Below are positions 1-7,688 of a stretch of DNA of 11,818 bases, one piece after another. This DNA is from CAZVEV01 sp964625865. GTDB lineage: Bacteria > Planctomycetota > Phycisphaerae > SM23-33. The stretch covers positions 1 to 11,818 of the forward strand of contig CAZVEV010000191.1 in assembly GCA_964625865.1 (NCBI GenBank), read 5' to 3'. The notes under the pieces are model-generated. The model did not search any database. It had not been told where the DNA came from and was given only the letters and a program-made list of their open reading frames with translations. The position numbers were made by a program, and so were the translations under genes. Position 1 is the first letter of the stretch. Each line of letters begins with the position of its first letter.

Positions 1-3000
1 CTCGACGAACTGCCTGCCGACGCTCGTGAACAGTTTCGTCAGAGTCGTGCCCACCAGTTCGCTCAGGCTTGGCCAGTTGGCGATCCGATTGCCCACGAAC
101 GTCAGGCTGATCCGGTCGGTCTTGAGATCCAGCGTCCCGGATCCGATGAAGGAGATCACCGAACTCTTGAGCTTGATCTCCTCGAAGATCAACGTCTGGC
201 CCTTCAGACGGTACGTGACATCGGCGTCGGTAAACGACGTACCACCGGGCAACTGCAGTTGAACCAGGTGGAGCAGTTCGAGCAGGATGGGCAGTTTCGA
301 GATGTTCGCTTCGGTAATGTGAATCTCACCGGCGCCGCGCAACTTGTCCGGGGCGCCGGCGACGGCCAGCATCTTGATCTCCCCGCGGAGCAGGCCCTTG
401 ACCTGTTCCTTCTTTGCCGCCTCTCCGACCGGCGGGGTCGTGCCGCCGGCGTCCTCCTTGTCGCCGTCGGCCAGCGCCATCTCGGCCAGCTTGATCCCGC
501 GGACCTGCAGGCTGATTGCATATTTGACCGGATCGTCCAGGTCGATCGACGCCTTGCCCGTGAGTACCCCCCCGTGTGCCTTGGCCTCGAAGTCGCGTAT
601 CTCAAGCACCGGACCGTCGGATCGTTTGAGCAACGTTCCCTTAACATCCGTTATGCGCCGCGTGTCCACAAGCACCTCGGCCAGCGACAGCTTGGCGTCC
701 ATTTCCAGGTCATCCCCCCTGCCCGCGCCGGCCCCGGCGAAGCTGCCCGACAGCGTCTTGGAACCCAGGCCGACGTCCACGCCCATGTCCTTGAATGCCA
801 CCGTCCCGCGAGCGGACCACGGGGACGGCGTCTTGGACTTCGCCGGTCCGCCTTTCGCGGCGCCCGGGAGCGATGTGACGCAGAACGTGCCGAGACACAG
901 TTCGTCCAGTTTCACCGAGATCGTGCCACCGGGCTTGAGGTGCTTGACGCCCTTGGGGGCGACCTTGGCCATCGCGGCGATCAACGCCTTGTCGACGGGA
1001 ACGCCCTGGGCTGACAGGGCCAGTTCCGCCCCGCCGGCCTTGCCGGTAACGATCCGCCCGCTCAGGTCGAGCACCGTCTTGCCTTCGACCGCCCGCACGC
1101 CCTCGATGGTCACCTGCCCCCCCGTCGCCCGCAGGCGCCCGCTGATCCCCGTGATCGGGCGAGGGAAGTCCTTGTACGTCACGCATACCGTCGTCGGCTC
1201 GAGAGTCACGTCGTAGTCCAGCGGGCCGCCCTTGGTCAGGTCCTTGTGACGCAATACGCCGCGCGGGATATCAGCCGTCCCGGCCAGCGACAGGTCGTCC
1301 CAGACCTCCTGGACATCCGGCGGCAGGGCCTCCCGCAGCGCCTTGTCCAGCGTGACGTCCCGGGCCGTGAAGACCACGCGCTCGACTGCCGCGACCTTCC
1401 CGGTCAGCACGATCTTGCCCTCGACGGTCGCCCTCGCCTTGCCGTGTCGCCCCGTCAGCCCCTTCAGGAGCACGTGGGCGGGCGTGACCTCGATCTTCCC
1501 CGCCACGTCCGTCAGTTCGTACGGGAACACGTCGGGCTTCAGACGCGCGCCGGCCAGATCGGCCGCCACGTGGTAGTTGATCACCCGGTCGGGCCCCTGC
1601 GTCACGCGCGCCCGGGCCGACGGAACCTGACCGACGGCGTGAAGCGAGCGGATGGCCTCGGCCCCGTCAGGACCGATCGCCTTCAGGAACGCCTCATCAA
1701 GCGGTATCGTCGCCACGTCGGCCGTCAGGTCGATCTCCGGCTTGGCCGTGTCGATCTTCGTCACCTCGCCGTTGAGCGTGACCCTCGCCGGCCCGCGGGT
1801 GCCCCGGGCGTTGACAATCCGCACGCTGACGTCGTCGATCACGACCTTCCCGCGGATCTTGTCCAGCGGATACGGGAAGGCCGCGTGGGTTATCCCGGAC
1901 CGCCCGTCCAGATCGAGCACGACGTTGACGCTGGGATACTCGCTGCCTTCATGCGAGTCGCGGACGACCCGGACAACGGTGTTCGCCGTCCCGCGCGGCT
2001 TCAGATCACGCCAGATGAACTCCCCCACCGCCACGTCCAGCGCGTGGTGCAGTTCGTCGTCGGCCGGGATGTCCGTCGCAGTAACCTTGATGTCGTACAG
2101 CGCGGCGCGGGTCATGTCCGGCACGCGGCCTGTGATGGTGGCTGTGGCCTGGCCGCGGTGGCCCTTCAGGTCAATGCGGGTGACTTGTTCATCGGTGAAC
2201 TCGATCGAGCCGCTCATCCGCTCGAGACGATACGGAAAATACGCATACCGCGCCGATGCGCCCTCCCGCAGATCCAGCCGCCCGCGAAGTTGACCGGTCT
2301 TGCCGGCCGCACGGACATAGCCCACCGTCAGATCAAAGGGGCCTTTCAGACCGTAGTTGCGACGGACAAAAGCAATCGTCTCCTCGACCTCGCCCTTGCC
2401 CACGCGGGGAGGCAACTCGCACGCGGTCGCGACGATCTGCACGGTGCACGGACTGTCAGGGTCGAACCCGTCGTAGCTACCGGAAACCGCAATCCGCGCC
2501 GCTGGACCGAGTTCGGGCAGTGTGCATGAGACGCCCTCGAGCGAAACCCGCTCGCCAACGGTGTCGACGACCACGCGGCCGACCACGTCCCGAAACGTCA
2601 GCGGGATGAGCGAGGCGGGCACGTGGGCGGTCAGGCCCGCCAGATCGATATCGTAGACGCCCGTCCCGGCCTTGGCGCCGGTGCGACGGGCGACCTTCAC
2701 CTCACCGTCCAGTTGCCAGTCATCCAGCCCCTTGCGGACGTTGGCCGGCGCGAGGCCCTTGATCAACTCCACAGGCAGGGCCAGGTCCTCCAGGGCCGCG
2801 ACGGCCGGCGACACGGTGGCGTTGACGGCAATGGCGGGGCCACCGTCGATAGCCCCGCGCACCTGGATGCCGTACGTCCGATCGGCCCGTGGCGTGAGCG
2901 TGGCGTCCATGGCCAGTTCCCGCGTCTCGATGCGGCGGGGCCCTTCAGTGTAGATCAGGCGGAGTTTCCCGCCGCGGATGACGATGGGGAACATCTCCTC

Positions 3001-3480
3001 GGCCGGGATGTCCCAGCCCGCGTCCTCGTCGGCCCGCCGGGCAGGTCGGCTGGTGGCCTTGGCCGCCAGATCGATGACCTGCCGCGCTATCGGCTCAACG
3101 AAGAGGACCCGCGTGGGTTTGAAGCGTCCGGTCAGCAGCGCAAGCGCTTCGTGATCGACAATCGTGGTTTCGATGGTCAGCATCGGCTGATCGCCCGGAT
3201 CCGTCGAGGCGATGGTCACCCCGTCGACCTGTACCGGCCCGAAGAGGGAGAACCTCGCGTGGTCCACAGTCACGCGGCGCCCGAGGCGCCCGGTCAACTC
3301 GCTTTCGATCAGCGCACGGATGCGGCCGTCGGAGGTCAGGTACGCGTAGGTGACAACGAGACCCAGCAGGAGAACCAGGACGGCCGTCCAGACGCGCCGG
3401 CGCCTCGGCGAGACGTAGCGCCACAGACGGCGTGTCCGCTGCGCGTGGAGTACTCGTGTTATCCTGGGTCTGTCAGTCAT
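1..3480 (-). CDS. AsmA-like repeat protein of the envelope, 3' end cut by window edge
   Basis: The minus frame from ATG at 3480 stays open for 1160 codons to base 1 without a stop, so the C-terminus lies outside the window. Residues 1-29 are Arg-rich, followed by one hydrophobic segment (about 30-48, VWTAVLVLLLGLVVTYAYL), then a long beta-rich region. This is the AsmA layout: an N-terminal inner-membrane anchor with the rest in the periplasm. Residues 164-900 contain ~120-residue units marked by FPY-L--I-G. From about residue 1025 the pattern (RGAGEIHITEANISKLPILL, then GSGTLDLKTDRISL) resembles the C-terminal domain of AsmA/YhdP-type proteins. Members of this superfamily (TamB, YhdP, YdbH) form hydrophobic grooves that carry phospholipid between membranes; that role here is inference. 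Many overlapping plus-strand frames are Arg/His-rich shadows. The start is fixed by the basic-then-hydrophobic N-terminus; only a weak GGGCGA precedes it. Confidence 0.88.
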   Translation of the reverse strand, partial: MTDRPRITRVLHAQRTRRLWRYVSPRRRRVWTAVLVLLLGLVVTYAYLTSDGRIRALIESELTGRLGRRVTVDHARFSLFGPVQVDGVTIASTDPGDQPMLTIETTIVDHEALALLTGRFKPTRVLFVEPIARQVIDLAAKATSRPARRADEDAGWDIPAEEMFPIVIRGGKLRLIYTEGPRRIETRELAMDATLTPRADRTYGIQVRGAIDGGPAIAVNATVSPAVAALEDLALPVELIKGLAPANVRKGLDDWQLDGEVKVARRTGAKAGTGVYDIDLAGLTAHVPASLIPLTFRDVVGRVVVDTVGERVSLEGVSCTLPELGPAARIAVSGSYDGFDPDSPCTVQIVATACELPPRVGKGEVEETIAFVRRNYGLKGPFDLTVGYVRAAGKTGQLRGRLDLREGASARYAYFPYRLERMSGSIEFTDEQVTRIDLKGHRGQATATITGRVPDMTRAALYDIKVTATDIPADDELHHALDVAVGEFIWRDLKPRGTANTVVRVVRDSHEGSEYPSVNVVLDLDGRSGITHAAFPYPLDKIRGKVVIDDVSVRIVNARGTRGPARVTLNGEVTKIDTAKPEIDLTADVATIPLDEAFLKAIGPDGAEAIRSLHAVGQVPSARARVTQGPDRVINYHVAADLAGARLKPDVFPYELTDVAGKIEVTPAHVLLKGLTGRHGKARATVEGKIVLTGKVAAVERVVFTARDVTLDKALREALPPDVQEVWDDLSLAGTADIPRGVLRHKDLTKGGPLDYDVTLEPTTVCVTYKDFPRPITGISGRLRATGGQVTIEGVRAVEGKTVLDLSGRIVTGKAGGAELALSAQGVPVDKALIAAMAKVAPKGVKHLKPGGTISVKLDELCLGTFCVTSLPGAAKGGPAKSKTPSPWSARGTVAFKDMGVDVGLGSKTLSGSFAGAGAGRGDDLEMDAKLSLAEVLVDTRRITDVKGTLLKRSDGPVLEIRDFEAKAHGGVLTGKASIDLDDPVKYAISLQVRGIKLAEMALADGDKEDAGGTTPPVGEAAKKEQVKGLLRGEIKMLAVAGAPDKLRGAGEIHITEANISKLPILLELLHLVQLQLPGGTSFTDADVTYRLKGQTLIFEEIKLKSSVISFIGSGTLDLKTDRISLTFVGNRIANWPSLSELVGTTLTKLFTSVGRQFVE
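871..2613 (-). repeat. Tandem ~120-residue protein repeats inside the AsmA-like gene
   Basis: Five units share a signature of the form FPY-L--I-G-(I/V), then about ten residues, then G-A-(A/V)-(T/L)--G-(V/I). The aligned position (usually Phe) falls at residues 296 (LTFRDVVGR), 415 (FPYRLERMSG), 535 (FPYPLDKIRG), 652 (FPYELTDVAG) and 772 (FPRPITGISG), so the spacing is 119, 120, 117 and 120 residues. A more distant unit seems to start near residue 164 (FPIVIRGGKL), and another near 941 (RRITDVKGTL). The DNA itself is diverged, so this is an old protein-level duplication and not a DNA tandem repeat. Such regular units fit the repeating beta-groove modules of bridge-like lipid carriers. Confidence 0.75.
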
Positions 3481-3720
3481 GTCACATTCGCCCGCGTCGG
3501 GGAGTATTGTACGGCAAACCGGTCCCCTCCCGCGAGCGGTTGGTCTACGGTGTACGGGATCGTCGCGCGCACCGGGCGATGACGGGGAGGACAGTCCGCT
3601 CGTACGACGCGCGACCAAGTATCCGGCAATCCCCCGCGCAGTGCGCGCAGCGACCTCGCGCGGTGTCGGATCGCCCCCCCTGCGAATCCACTCTGCACAT
3701 CGCAAGGGTGAATCTGAAAA
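3481..3720. other. Intergenic stretch between the UvrC-like and AsmA-like genes
   Basis: These 240 bases hold no credible gene. Frames that cross it on the plus strand have Arg/Ser/Pro-rich composition and no family resemblance. It contains a small hairpin, CGCGC-AGT-GCGCG at 3635-3647, and a -10-like TACAAT on the minus strand close to the AsmA-like start. No tRNA-like or terminator with a T-run was seen after the UvrC-like stop. Confidence 0.5.
3506..3511 (-). promoter_or_regulatory. Possible -10 element for the AsmA-like gene
   Basis: TACAAT, five of six matches to TATAAT, lies on the minus strand 26 bases before the ATG at 3480. No good -35 hexamer is found at 16-18 bases upstream (CGCGGG at 17). 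It suggests that the gene can be transcribed independently of the genes upstream, but the evidence is one hexamer. Confidence 0.3.
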
Positions 3721-4857
3721 TCACTTCCGCGCCCGCAGCTTCAACACGTCCGCATGCTCCCGTATCGCGCGCGCCAGTTCTTCGGCCGTCATCGACGCCG
3801 TCCAGCGGAGCATCAGGCCGCGACGCTGGGGACTGCTGAACAGGTACCGCCCGACCAGTCCCGCGCTGAGCCTTTCGAAACGGCCCAACGGTCGATCCGT
3901 CGCCTGCTTGCGGCCCATTGGGGGCCGCTGGGCCTTGTGCCGGCGTCGGGGGGGGGGGTATTCGATCGCGCCGGGGGTTAACAGCCCCCCCCCCCGCACG
4001 CCGAACGCCATGGCCCGACGGACCGACCCGCCCGGCTGGACGATGATGAAGTTGAACTCCTCGAACGGCTTGGCCTGTGCGAAGGCCGTTGCGTCAAACT
4101 CGGCCAGTCGTCCCAGGCGTGCCTTAAGCCCCGCGGCCCGCTCAAAGGCCAACGCCTCGGCTGCGGAACGCATCTGATCGGCGAGGTCCCGCCTCACCAC
4201 GTCGCGCTGCCCGCGGGCGAAGGCCAGCGCCTCGGCGACCTGTGCGGCGTAGACGTCCATCGATACCGACCCGTCACACGGCGAGGGGCAGCGCCCCATC
4301 TGGGCGTACGCGCACGGCTGGGCGTGCGGCGCCTGGCGCAGGCAGCGGAGATCGCGGCACAGATCGAAGGACTCGACGAGCAGATTCGCGAATCGTTCGG
4401 CATCGCGCGACGAGGCAAACGGGCCGAGATACTGCCCGTCGGCGGCCCCGAGTTCACGCGTCTTGGCGAAATGCGGGATGCGGTCGGCCGGGTTGACGTG
4501 GACAAACCACGGCGGCTTCCACGCCACCAGCGAGGCATAGCGCGCCGGCCAGACCGCCCGCACCAGGTGCAGGTAGTGCAGATCGGTCTCGAAGTGGCTG
4601 TGTGCGAGCTTGAACAGAACCCGCCGCGTGATGGTACGCAAGTCAGCCGAACGGGTGCGGGACTCCTCATCAGGCGCCGTCAGGCGGTTGCGGAGGCGGC
4701 TTCGCATGTCGGCCGCCGTCAGGAGGATGATCGGCTCGCCCCCCTCGGCCAGCAGGGCCAGCACGCCGCGCTTGGCCGGAATGCGAGCGAGCTGCTCGGA
4801 TGTCATCACTCCCCCCACATCCACGTGATCGTCGAACAGTGAGGCCCACCTGCTCAT
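3721..4857 (-). CDS. UvrC-like protein with degenerate GIY-YIG domain, Fe-S cysteines and UVR motif; no RNase H half
   Basis: This 378-residue protein aligns by eye with the first half of UvrC. Residues 26-107 are the GIY-YIG region (RGVLALL, then ILLTAADMRSRLRNRL, then ETDLHYLHLVRAVWPARY). Residues 143-169 (YLGPFASSRDAERFANLL) match the UvrC segment after it. Cys172 (or 167), 182, 190 and 194 sit in the UvrC cluster region; the 8- and 4-residue spacings of the last three equal those of the UvrC 4Fe-4S ligands. Residues 229-249 (MRSAAEALAFERAAGLKARL) are a UVR motif, the UvrB-contact helix. Compared with UvrC, both catalytic tyrosines (now Leu33, Ile44) and the glutamate (now Tyr95) are replaced, while Arg54 remains. 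UvrC is ~600 residues; the C-terminal RNase H and HhH parts are absent. Its gene starts 16 bases after the fabZ-like stop, so the two probably share a transcript. ATG 4806 (Met18), preceded closely by GGGGGAG, is an alternative start. A nuclease role is doubtful; a structural or UvrB-binding role is inference. Confidence 0.85.
   Translation of the reverse strand: MSRWASLFDDHVDVGGVMTSEQLARIPAKRGVLALLAEGGEPIILLTAADMRSRLRNRLTAPDEESRTRSADLRTITRRVLFKLAHSHFETDLHYLHLVRAVWPARYASLVAWKPPWFVHVNPADRIPHFAKTRELGAADGQYLGPFASSRDAERFANLLVESFDLCRDLRCLRQAPHAQPCAYAQMGRCPSPCDGSVSMDVYAAQVAEALAFARGQRDVVRRDLADQMRSAAEALAFERAAGLKARLGRLAEFDATAFAQAKPFEEFNFIIVQPGGSVRRAMAFGVRGGGLLTPGAIEYPPPRRRHKAQRPPMGRKQATDRPLGRFERLSAGLVGRYLFSSPQRRGLMLRWTASMTAEELARAIREHADVLKLRARK
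3948..3995 (-). repeat. Opposed 11-base G and C homopolymer runs inside the UvrC-like gene
   Basis: On the plus strand, eleven G (3948-3958) and eleven C (3985-3995) are separated by 26 bases. In the coding strand this reads G11-N26-C11, giving codons CGG GGG GGG GGG and later TAC CCC CCC CCC CGA. The frame stays open and the protein on either side still looks UvrC-like, so the assembled counts are in frame. The two runs could pair as an 11-bp G-C stem in the mRNA. Both are lengths at which slippage and sequencing error are common. Confidence 0.85.
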
Positions 4858-4873
4858 CGGCGCACCCGCCCGG

Positions 4874-5347
4874 TCAGATCCACAGCCCCGTGATCAGTCC
4901 CTCGAAGACGAGCTTGCCGTCGATGTAGCCCTGGACGTTGCCTTTGCACCGGCGATGCCGCATTTCCACCATCGTCCCGAGCAGCACGATCCGGTCGCCA
5001 ACCTTGATCTCGCCGCGGAACTTGACACCGTCGACACCGCCGAACCCCACAAATCCGTTGTCGGGCTTGGCGGTCATCGCATAGTAGCTGACCAACTGGG
5101 CGGCCGTCTCTATCATCAACACACCGGGAAACAGGGGCCTGCCCGGGATGTGCCCGCGGACCCAGAACTCGTCGTCCTTCACGTCGCGGTATCCCCCCAT
5201 CTCGCCGGCCTCGTGGTCGAGATAGCATATGGCGTCAAGCTGCTTGAACTCGAACCGCTGGGGGTTGACGGCATCTATGGCATCACGGTCGGCGATGACG
5301 GTGTTGACGTCGAACTTCGACAGGTCGAACAGGGGCTTGGCGGGCAT
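4874..5347 (-). CDS. fabZ: FabZ-like 3-hydroxyacyl-ACP dehydratase (hotdog fold)
   Basis: The 157-residue product has the FabZ active-site stretch HIPGRPLFPGVLMIETAAQ, with catalytic His66 and Glu80, preceded by YRDVKDDEFWVRG and followed by GFGGVDGVKFRGEIKVGDR, the standard FabA/FabZ hotdog pattern. FabZ removes water from 3-hydroxyacyl-ACP to give trans-2-enoyl-ACP in cytoplasmic fatty-acid synthesis. The N-terminus (FDLSKFDVNTVIADRDAIDA, then VNPQR) resembles the FabZ-like paralogue common in planctomycetes, so it may serve a special acyl product and not be the housekeeping enzyme. The frame is open further upstream to a TTG at 5431 (185 residues), but that TTG is part of a TTGACA -35 box, so the long start is unlikely. 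ATG 5380 is possible; ATG 5347 is preferred because homologous sequence begins there. Neither has a strong ribosome site. The UvrC-like gene follows 16 bases downstream. Confidence 0.88.
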   Translation of the reverse strand: MPAKPLFDLSKFDVNTVIADRDAIDAVNPQRFEFKQLDAICYLDHEAGEMGGYRDVKDDEFWVRGHIPGRPLFPGVLMIETAAQLVSYYAMTAKPDNGFVGFGGVDGVKFRGEIKVGDRIVLLGTMVEMRHRRCKGNVQGYIDGKLVFEGLITGLWI

Positions 5348-5402
5348 CGGAGTCGCTTTCTGTGCTCTTACACGGGTCATAATATCCGAGAAACGAGGCA
5401 CT

Positions 5403-5431
5403 ACGGTAGCATCGCCCGCTCGGACTGTCAA
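5403..5431 (-). promoter_or_regulatory. Sigma-70-type promoter for the fabZ-like gene
   Basis: On the minus strand a perfect -35 TTGACA (5431-5426) is followed after exactly 17 bases by TACCGT (5408-5403), which keeps the three most conserved -10 positions (T1, A2, T6). It sits 18 bases after the BatA/VWA stop codon and ~55 bases before ATG 5347. It would drive the fabZ-like and UvrC-like genes independently of the gene upstream. Confidence 0.6.
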
Positions 5432-5448
5432 TGCAAAACGTCAGGGGC

Positions 5449-7575
5449 TCATTCGGGGACAACCGTCGGCATGTCCGAGCGCCGGTAGAACCGATTGGCG
5501 AAGAACGACTCGCCGGTCATGAGCACCACCAACGCCAACAGCAGCGGTATCGTCAAATCCAGCGCCACGTCCTCCTGCTGCCAGGCGCGGCGGATTTCGT
5601 CGAGGTCCTTGGCAATCACGAGCCGCCCGGCCGGGAACATCTCCGTCAGTCGCTGCGTCTCGGCGGGGGCCATGTTGCTTTCGGCGGCACTGACGTTGAC
5701 ACTGAAGCCGCGCCCCTCGCGGAGGTCCCCACGGACGAACCGAAGTCCCCACGGGCCCGGACGGTCACCCAAGACCGTCACCGTGCGCCCGCCGGGATCG
5801 AGTTGAACGGCCTGCTCGCTTTCCGCCCCGGGCCCGCGCAGCGCAACGGTGCCCCCGCCCAGGCGGCGCGGGACGGGCACGACCACGCGCTTGCCGCACA
5901 CGTGCATCGTATCGGCGGCGGCCTGCCCGGTCAGAATCCGGGTCGCCCGGCGGGCCAGGATCGGGAACTGCTCCAGCGCCGCAAGGTTCGAGAAGTGCCT
6001 GGCCGGCGAGAAGTTCCACAGGAGCACGCGCCCGGTGCCGACGCGCCTGAGCACGATAGCGGGGGTATTGTCAGTGTACTTCAGCAGCGTCCGGGCGTCG
6101 CCGGCGACCGTTTCGACACCGAACCGTCGCAGACAGCGCACGGCCGTCAGGGGCGGATTCTCGTCGCCGGCGAAGGGGACGAGCATCGGATGGTCCAGCG
6201 TGGTCGTCCGCCACCCCATGCCCTGGCCCAGCTCCTCCTGGGCCTTGAATGAGACCGGCATCAGGCGCTGGGCCTGCTCGGTGTTGTAGGCGTCCCGAGA
6301 CGTCAGCGGCCCGACGACAACCCACAGGCGTCCCCCGCCGCGGACATACGCCTCCAGCAACGTCCATTGGGCGGCGCCCAGAGAAGAGATATTGGAAACG
6401 AGCACCACGTGCGGGGCCACCAGGTGCGCCGCGGTCAGGCGGTCGGCGGCTATCGTCTTGCGCCGCACCCACGCCTGCCGCCCGGCCACCTGGCCGGAGG
6501 GGGCAATCGCGTTGGCCATCAGGAACGTCGTCCAGTCGCCTCGCCCGATCGTCGTCGGATCGCGCAGGATCAGCAGCTCGGTCGCACGATTGACCTGGAT
6601 CGTGAAGTACCTCACGTTATCTATCGCCAGCGGATCATCCCCCCCGAGAATCACGCGCCCGTGGACCACACCCTCGCGCCGCGGGCTCACCGTCAACTGC
6701 ACCGCCTCGGTGCCCGCCGCCGGCAACACCAGCGGGCGCTGCTCGACCATCCGCCCGTCCAGTTCCACCTGCAGGCCGATCTGCCCCCCCACGCGATGGC
6801 TGCGAACGGCGGTCTCTATCGGGACCTCGGCGCCGACCGGAACGGCCATCGCGCGGACGGCCAGCCGGTCCAGTGCAAAGTTCGTGTCCTGTCCGCCCCA
6901 GCAGTTGACCAGGATGAACCGGACGTCCTCGGTGTCGAGGAAGTCCACCTCGTCACGCCACGCCTGGGCCGTCATGTCGGTCAGAACGTAGACCTCCTTG
7001 CGGGGCAGGTCGATGCGGTCGAGTTTCTCCACCGCCGCCCCGAGCGCCGTGGCCAGCGCGGCATGGCCGAATCCCTGCTCGATGTCGAGGATCTGCTTGG
7101 TTACCACGTCGCGGGCGCCCAGGAACCTGCCCGTCTTGCTCACCTCGGCGGTGTTCAGCACGAGCGTCAGCGAGCCCTCGGGCAGCGACTCCACCAGTTG
7201 CGCCGCCGTCTGCTTGCCTCGATTCAGCAGCGTCTTGCCCTGGTGGCGATAGCCCATCGACGCGCTGTTGTCGATGATGATGACCGCCGCGGTGGGCAGG
7301 GCCTGTTCGGGCGACGCCGACCAGTTGGGCAACTGCGAGCGGGCAAGCAGGAAGGCGATCAGCACGATCATCGCCATCCGCATCGCCAGGAGTATCAGGT
7401 GCTTGAGCTTGAGCTTGCTGAGGTTCGCCCGGTGGGTCTTGAGGACAAACCGCATGGCCGGAAAGACGACCAGCCGCGGCTTGGTCCTCATCATGAGGTG
7501 GATAATCACCGGCGCCGCGGCCGCCGCCGACGCGGTAAGGACCATCGGAAACAGAAACGGCGCGATGCCAACCAT
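5449..7575 (-). CDS. BatA-domain membrane protein with VWA domain and amidotransferase-like C-terminal region
   Basis: The product (708 residues) starts with a BatA-type N-terminus: a hydrophobic segment ending PVIIHLMMRTKPR and the typical FPAMRF, then a second membrane segment near residues 60-80. A VWA domain follows, with a MIDAS motif (IIIDNSASM, Asp102-Ser104-Ser106) that should bind a metal ion. Around residues 240-345 is a beta-sandwich-like stretch, then a class I glutamine amidotransferase-like fold (VVLVSNISSL, LLEAYVRGGGRLWVVVGP) with no clear catalytic Cys-His pair. Near residue 675 a last membrane helix precedes a short Arg-rich tail. In planctomycetes such proteins usually sit with MoxR ATPase and DUF58 genes; none is present here, so it is a lone copy or the partners lie elsewhere. 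The exact function is unknown; a membrane-bound scaffold is likely. Met at 7584 lies only one base after GGAG, whereas ATG 7575 has GGAGA-N9, so 7575 is preferred. Confidence 0.87.
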   Translation of the reverse strand: MVGIAPFLFPMVLTASAAAAAPVIIHLMMRTKPRLVVFPAMRFVLKTHRANLSKLKLKHLILLAMRMAMIVLIAFLLARSQLPNWSASPEQALPTAAVIIIDNSASMGYRHQGKTLLNRGKQTAAQLVESLPEGSLTLVLNTAEVSKTGRFLGARDVVTKQILDIEQGFGHAALATALGAAVEKLDRIDLPRKEVYVLTDMTAQAWRDEVDFLDTEDVRFILVNCWGGQDTNFALDRLAVRAMAVPVGAEVPIETAVRSHRVGGQIGLQVELDGRMVEQRPLVLPAAGTEAVQLTVSPRREGVVHGRVILGGDDPLAIDNVRYFTIQVNRATELLILRDPTTIGRGDWTTFLMANAIAPSGQVAGRQAWVRRKTIAADRLTAAHLVAPHVVLVSNISSLGAAQWTLLEAYVRGGGRLWVVVGPLTSRDAYNTEQAQRLMPVSFKAQEELGQGMGWRTTTLDHPMLVPFAGDENPPLTAVRCLRRFGVETVAGDARTLLKYTDNTPAIVLRRVGTGRVLLWNFSPARHFSNLAALEQFPILARRATRILTGQAAADTMHVCGKRVVVPVPRRLGGGTVALRGPGAESEQAVQLDPGGRTVTVLGDRPGPWGLRFVRGDLREGRGFSVNVSAAESNMAPAETQRLTEMFPAGRLVIAKDLDEIRRAWQQEDVALDLTIPLLLALVVLMTGESFFANRFYRRSDMPTVVPE

Positions 7576-7640
7576 ACGCTGCATTCTCCGCGTGCCGGGC
7601 GAGATACGACACAGCGGTGTGGCCCGCCGGCCGCGGGAGT

Positions 7641-7648
7641 ATTATAAT
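7641..7648. promoter_or_regulatory. Palindromic -10 element shared by divergent genes
   Basis: The octamer ATTATAAT is its own reverse complement, so TATAAT reads in both directions: plus at 7643-7648 and minus at 7646-7641. It lies in the ~110-base divergent region between the BatA/VWA gene and the secreted-protein gene. The minus direction has TGGTCA (7668-7663, 4 of 6) at 16 bases as a -35; the plus direction has only TGGCCC (7620-7625, 3 of 6) at 17 bases. Leaders would be roughly 35-60 bases each way. Confidence 0.55.
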
Positions 7649-7688
7649 GACTTGCAGAGGCGTGACCACAGAGAGAAATGACAGACAG

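Noticed and set aside
1246..2529. 427-residue plus-strand frame opposite the AsmA-like gene
   Set aside because: It is rich in Arg, His and Asp, has no domain pattern and mirrors the codon bias of the real minus-strand gene; the minus frame has a membrane anchor and repeats.
6367..7647. 426-residue plus-strand frame opposite the BatA/VWA gene
   Set aside because: Arg/His/Gln-rich antisense shadow; the minus frame contains the MIDAS motif and membrane segments.
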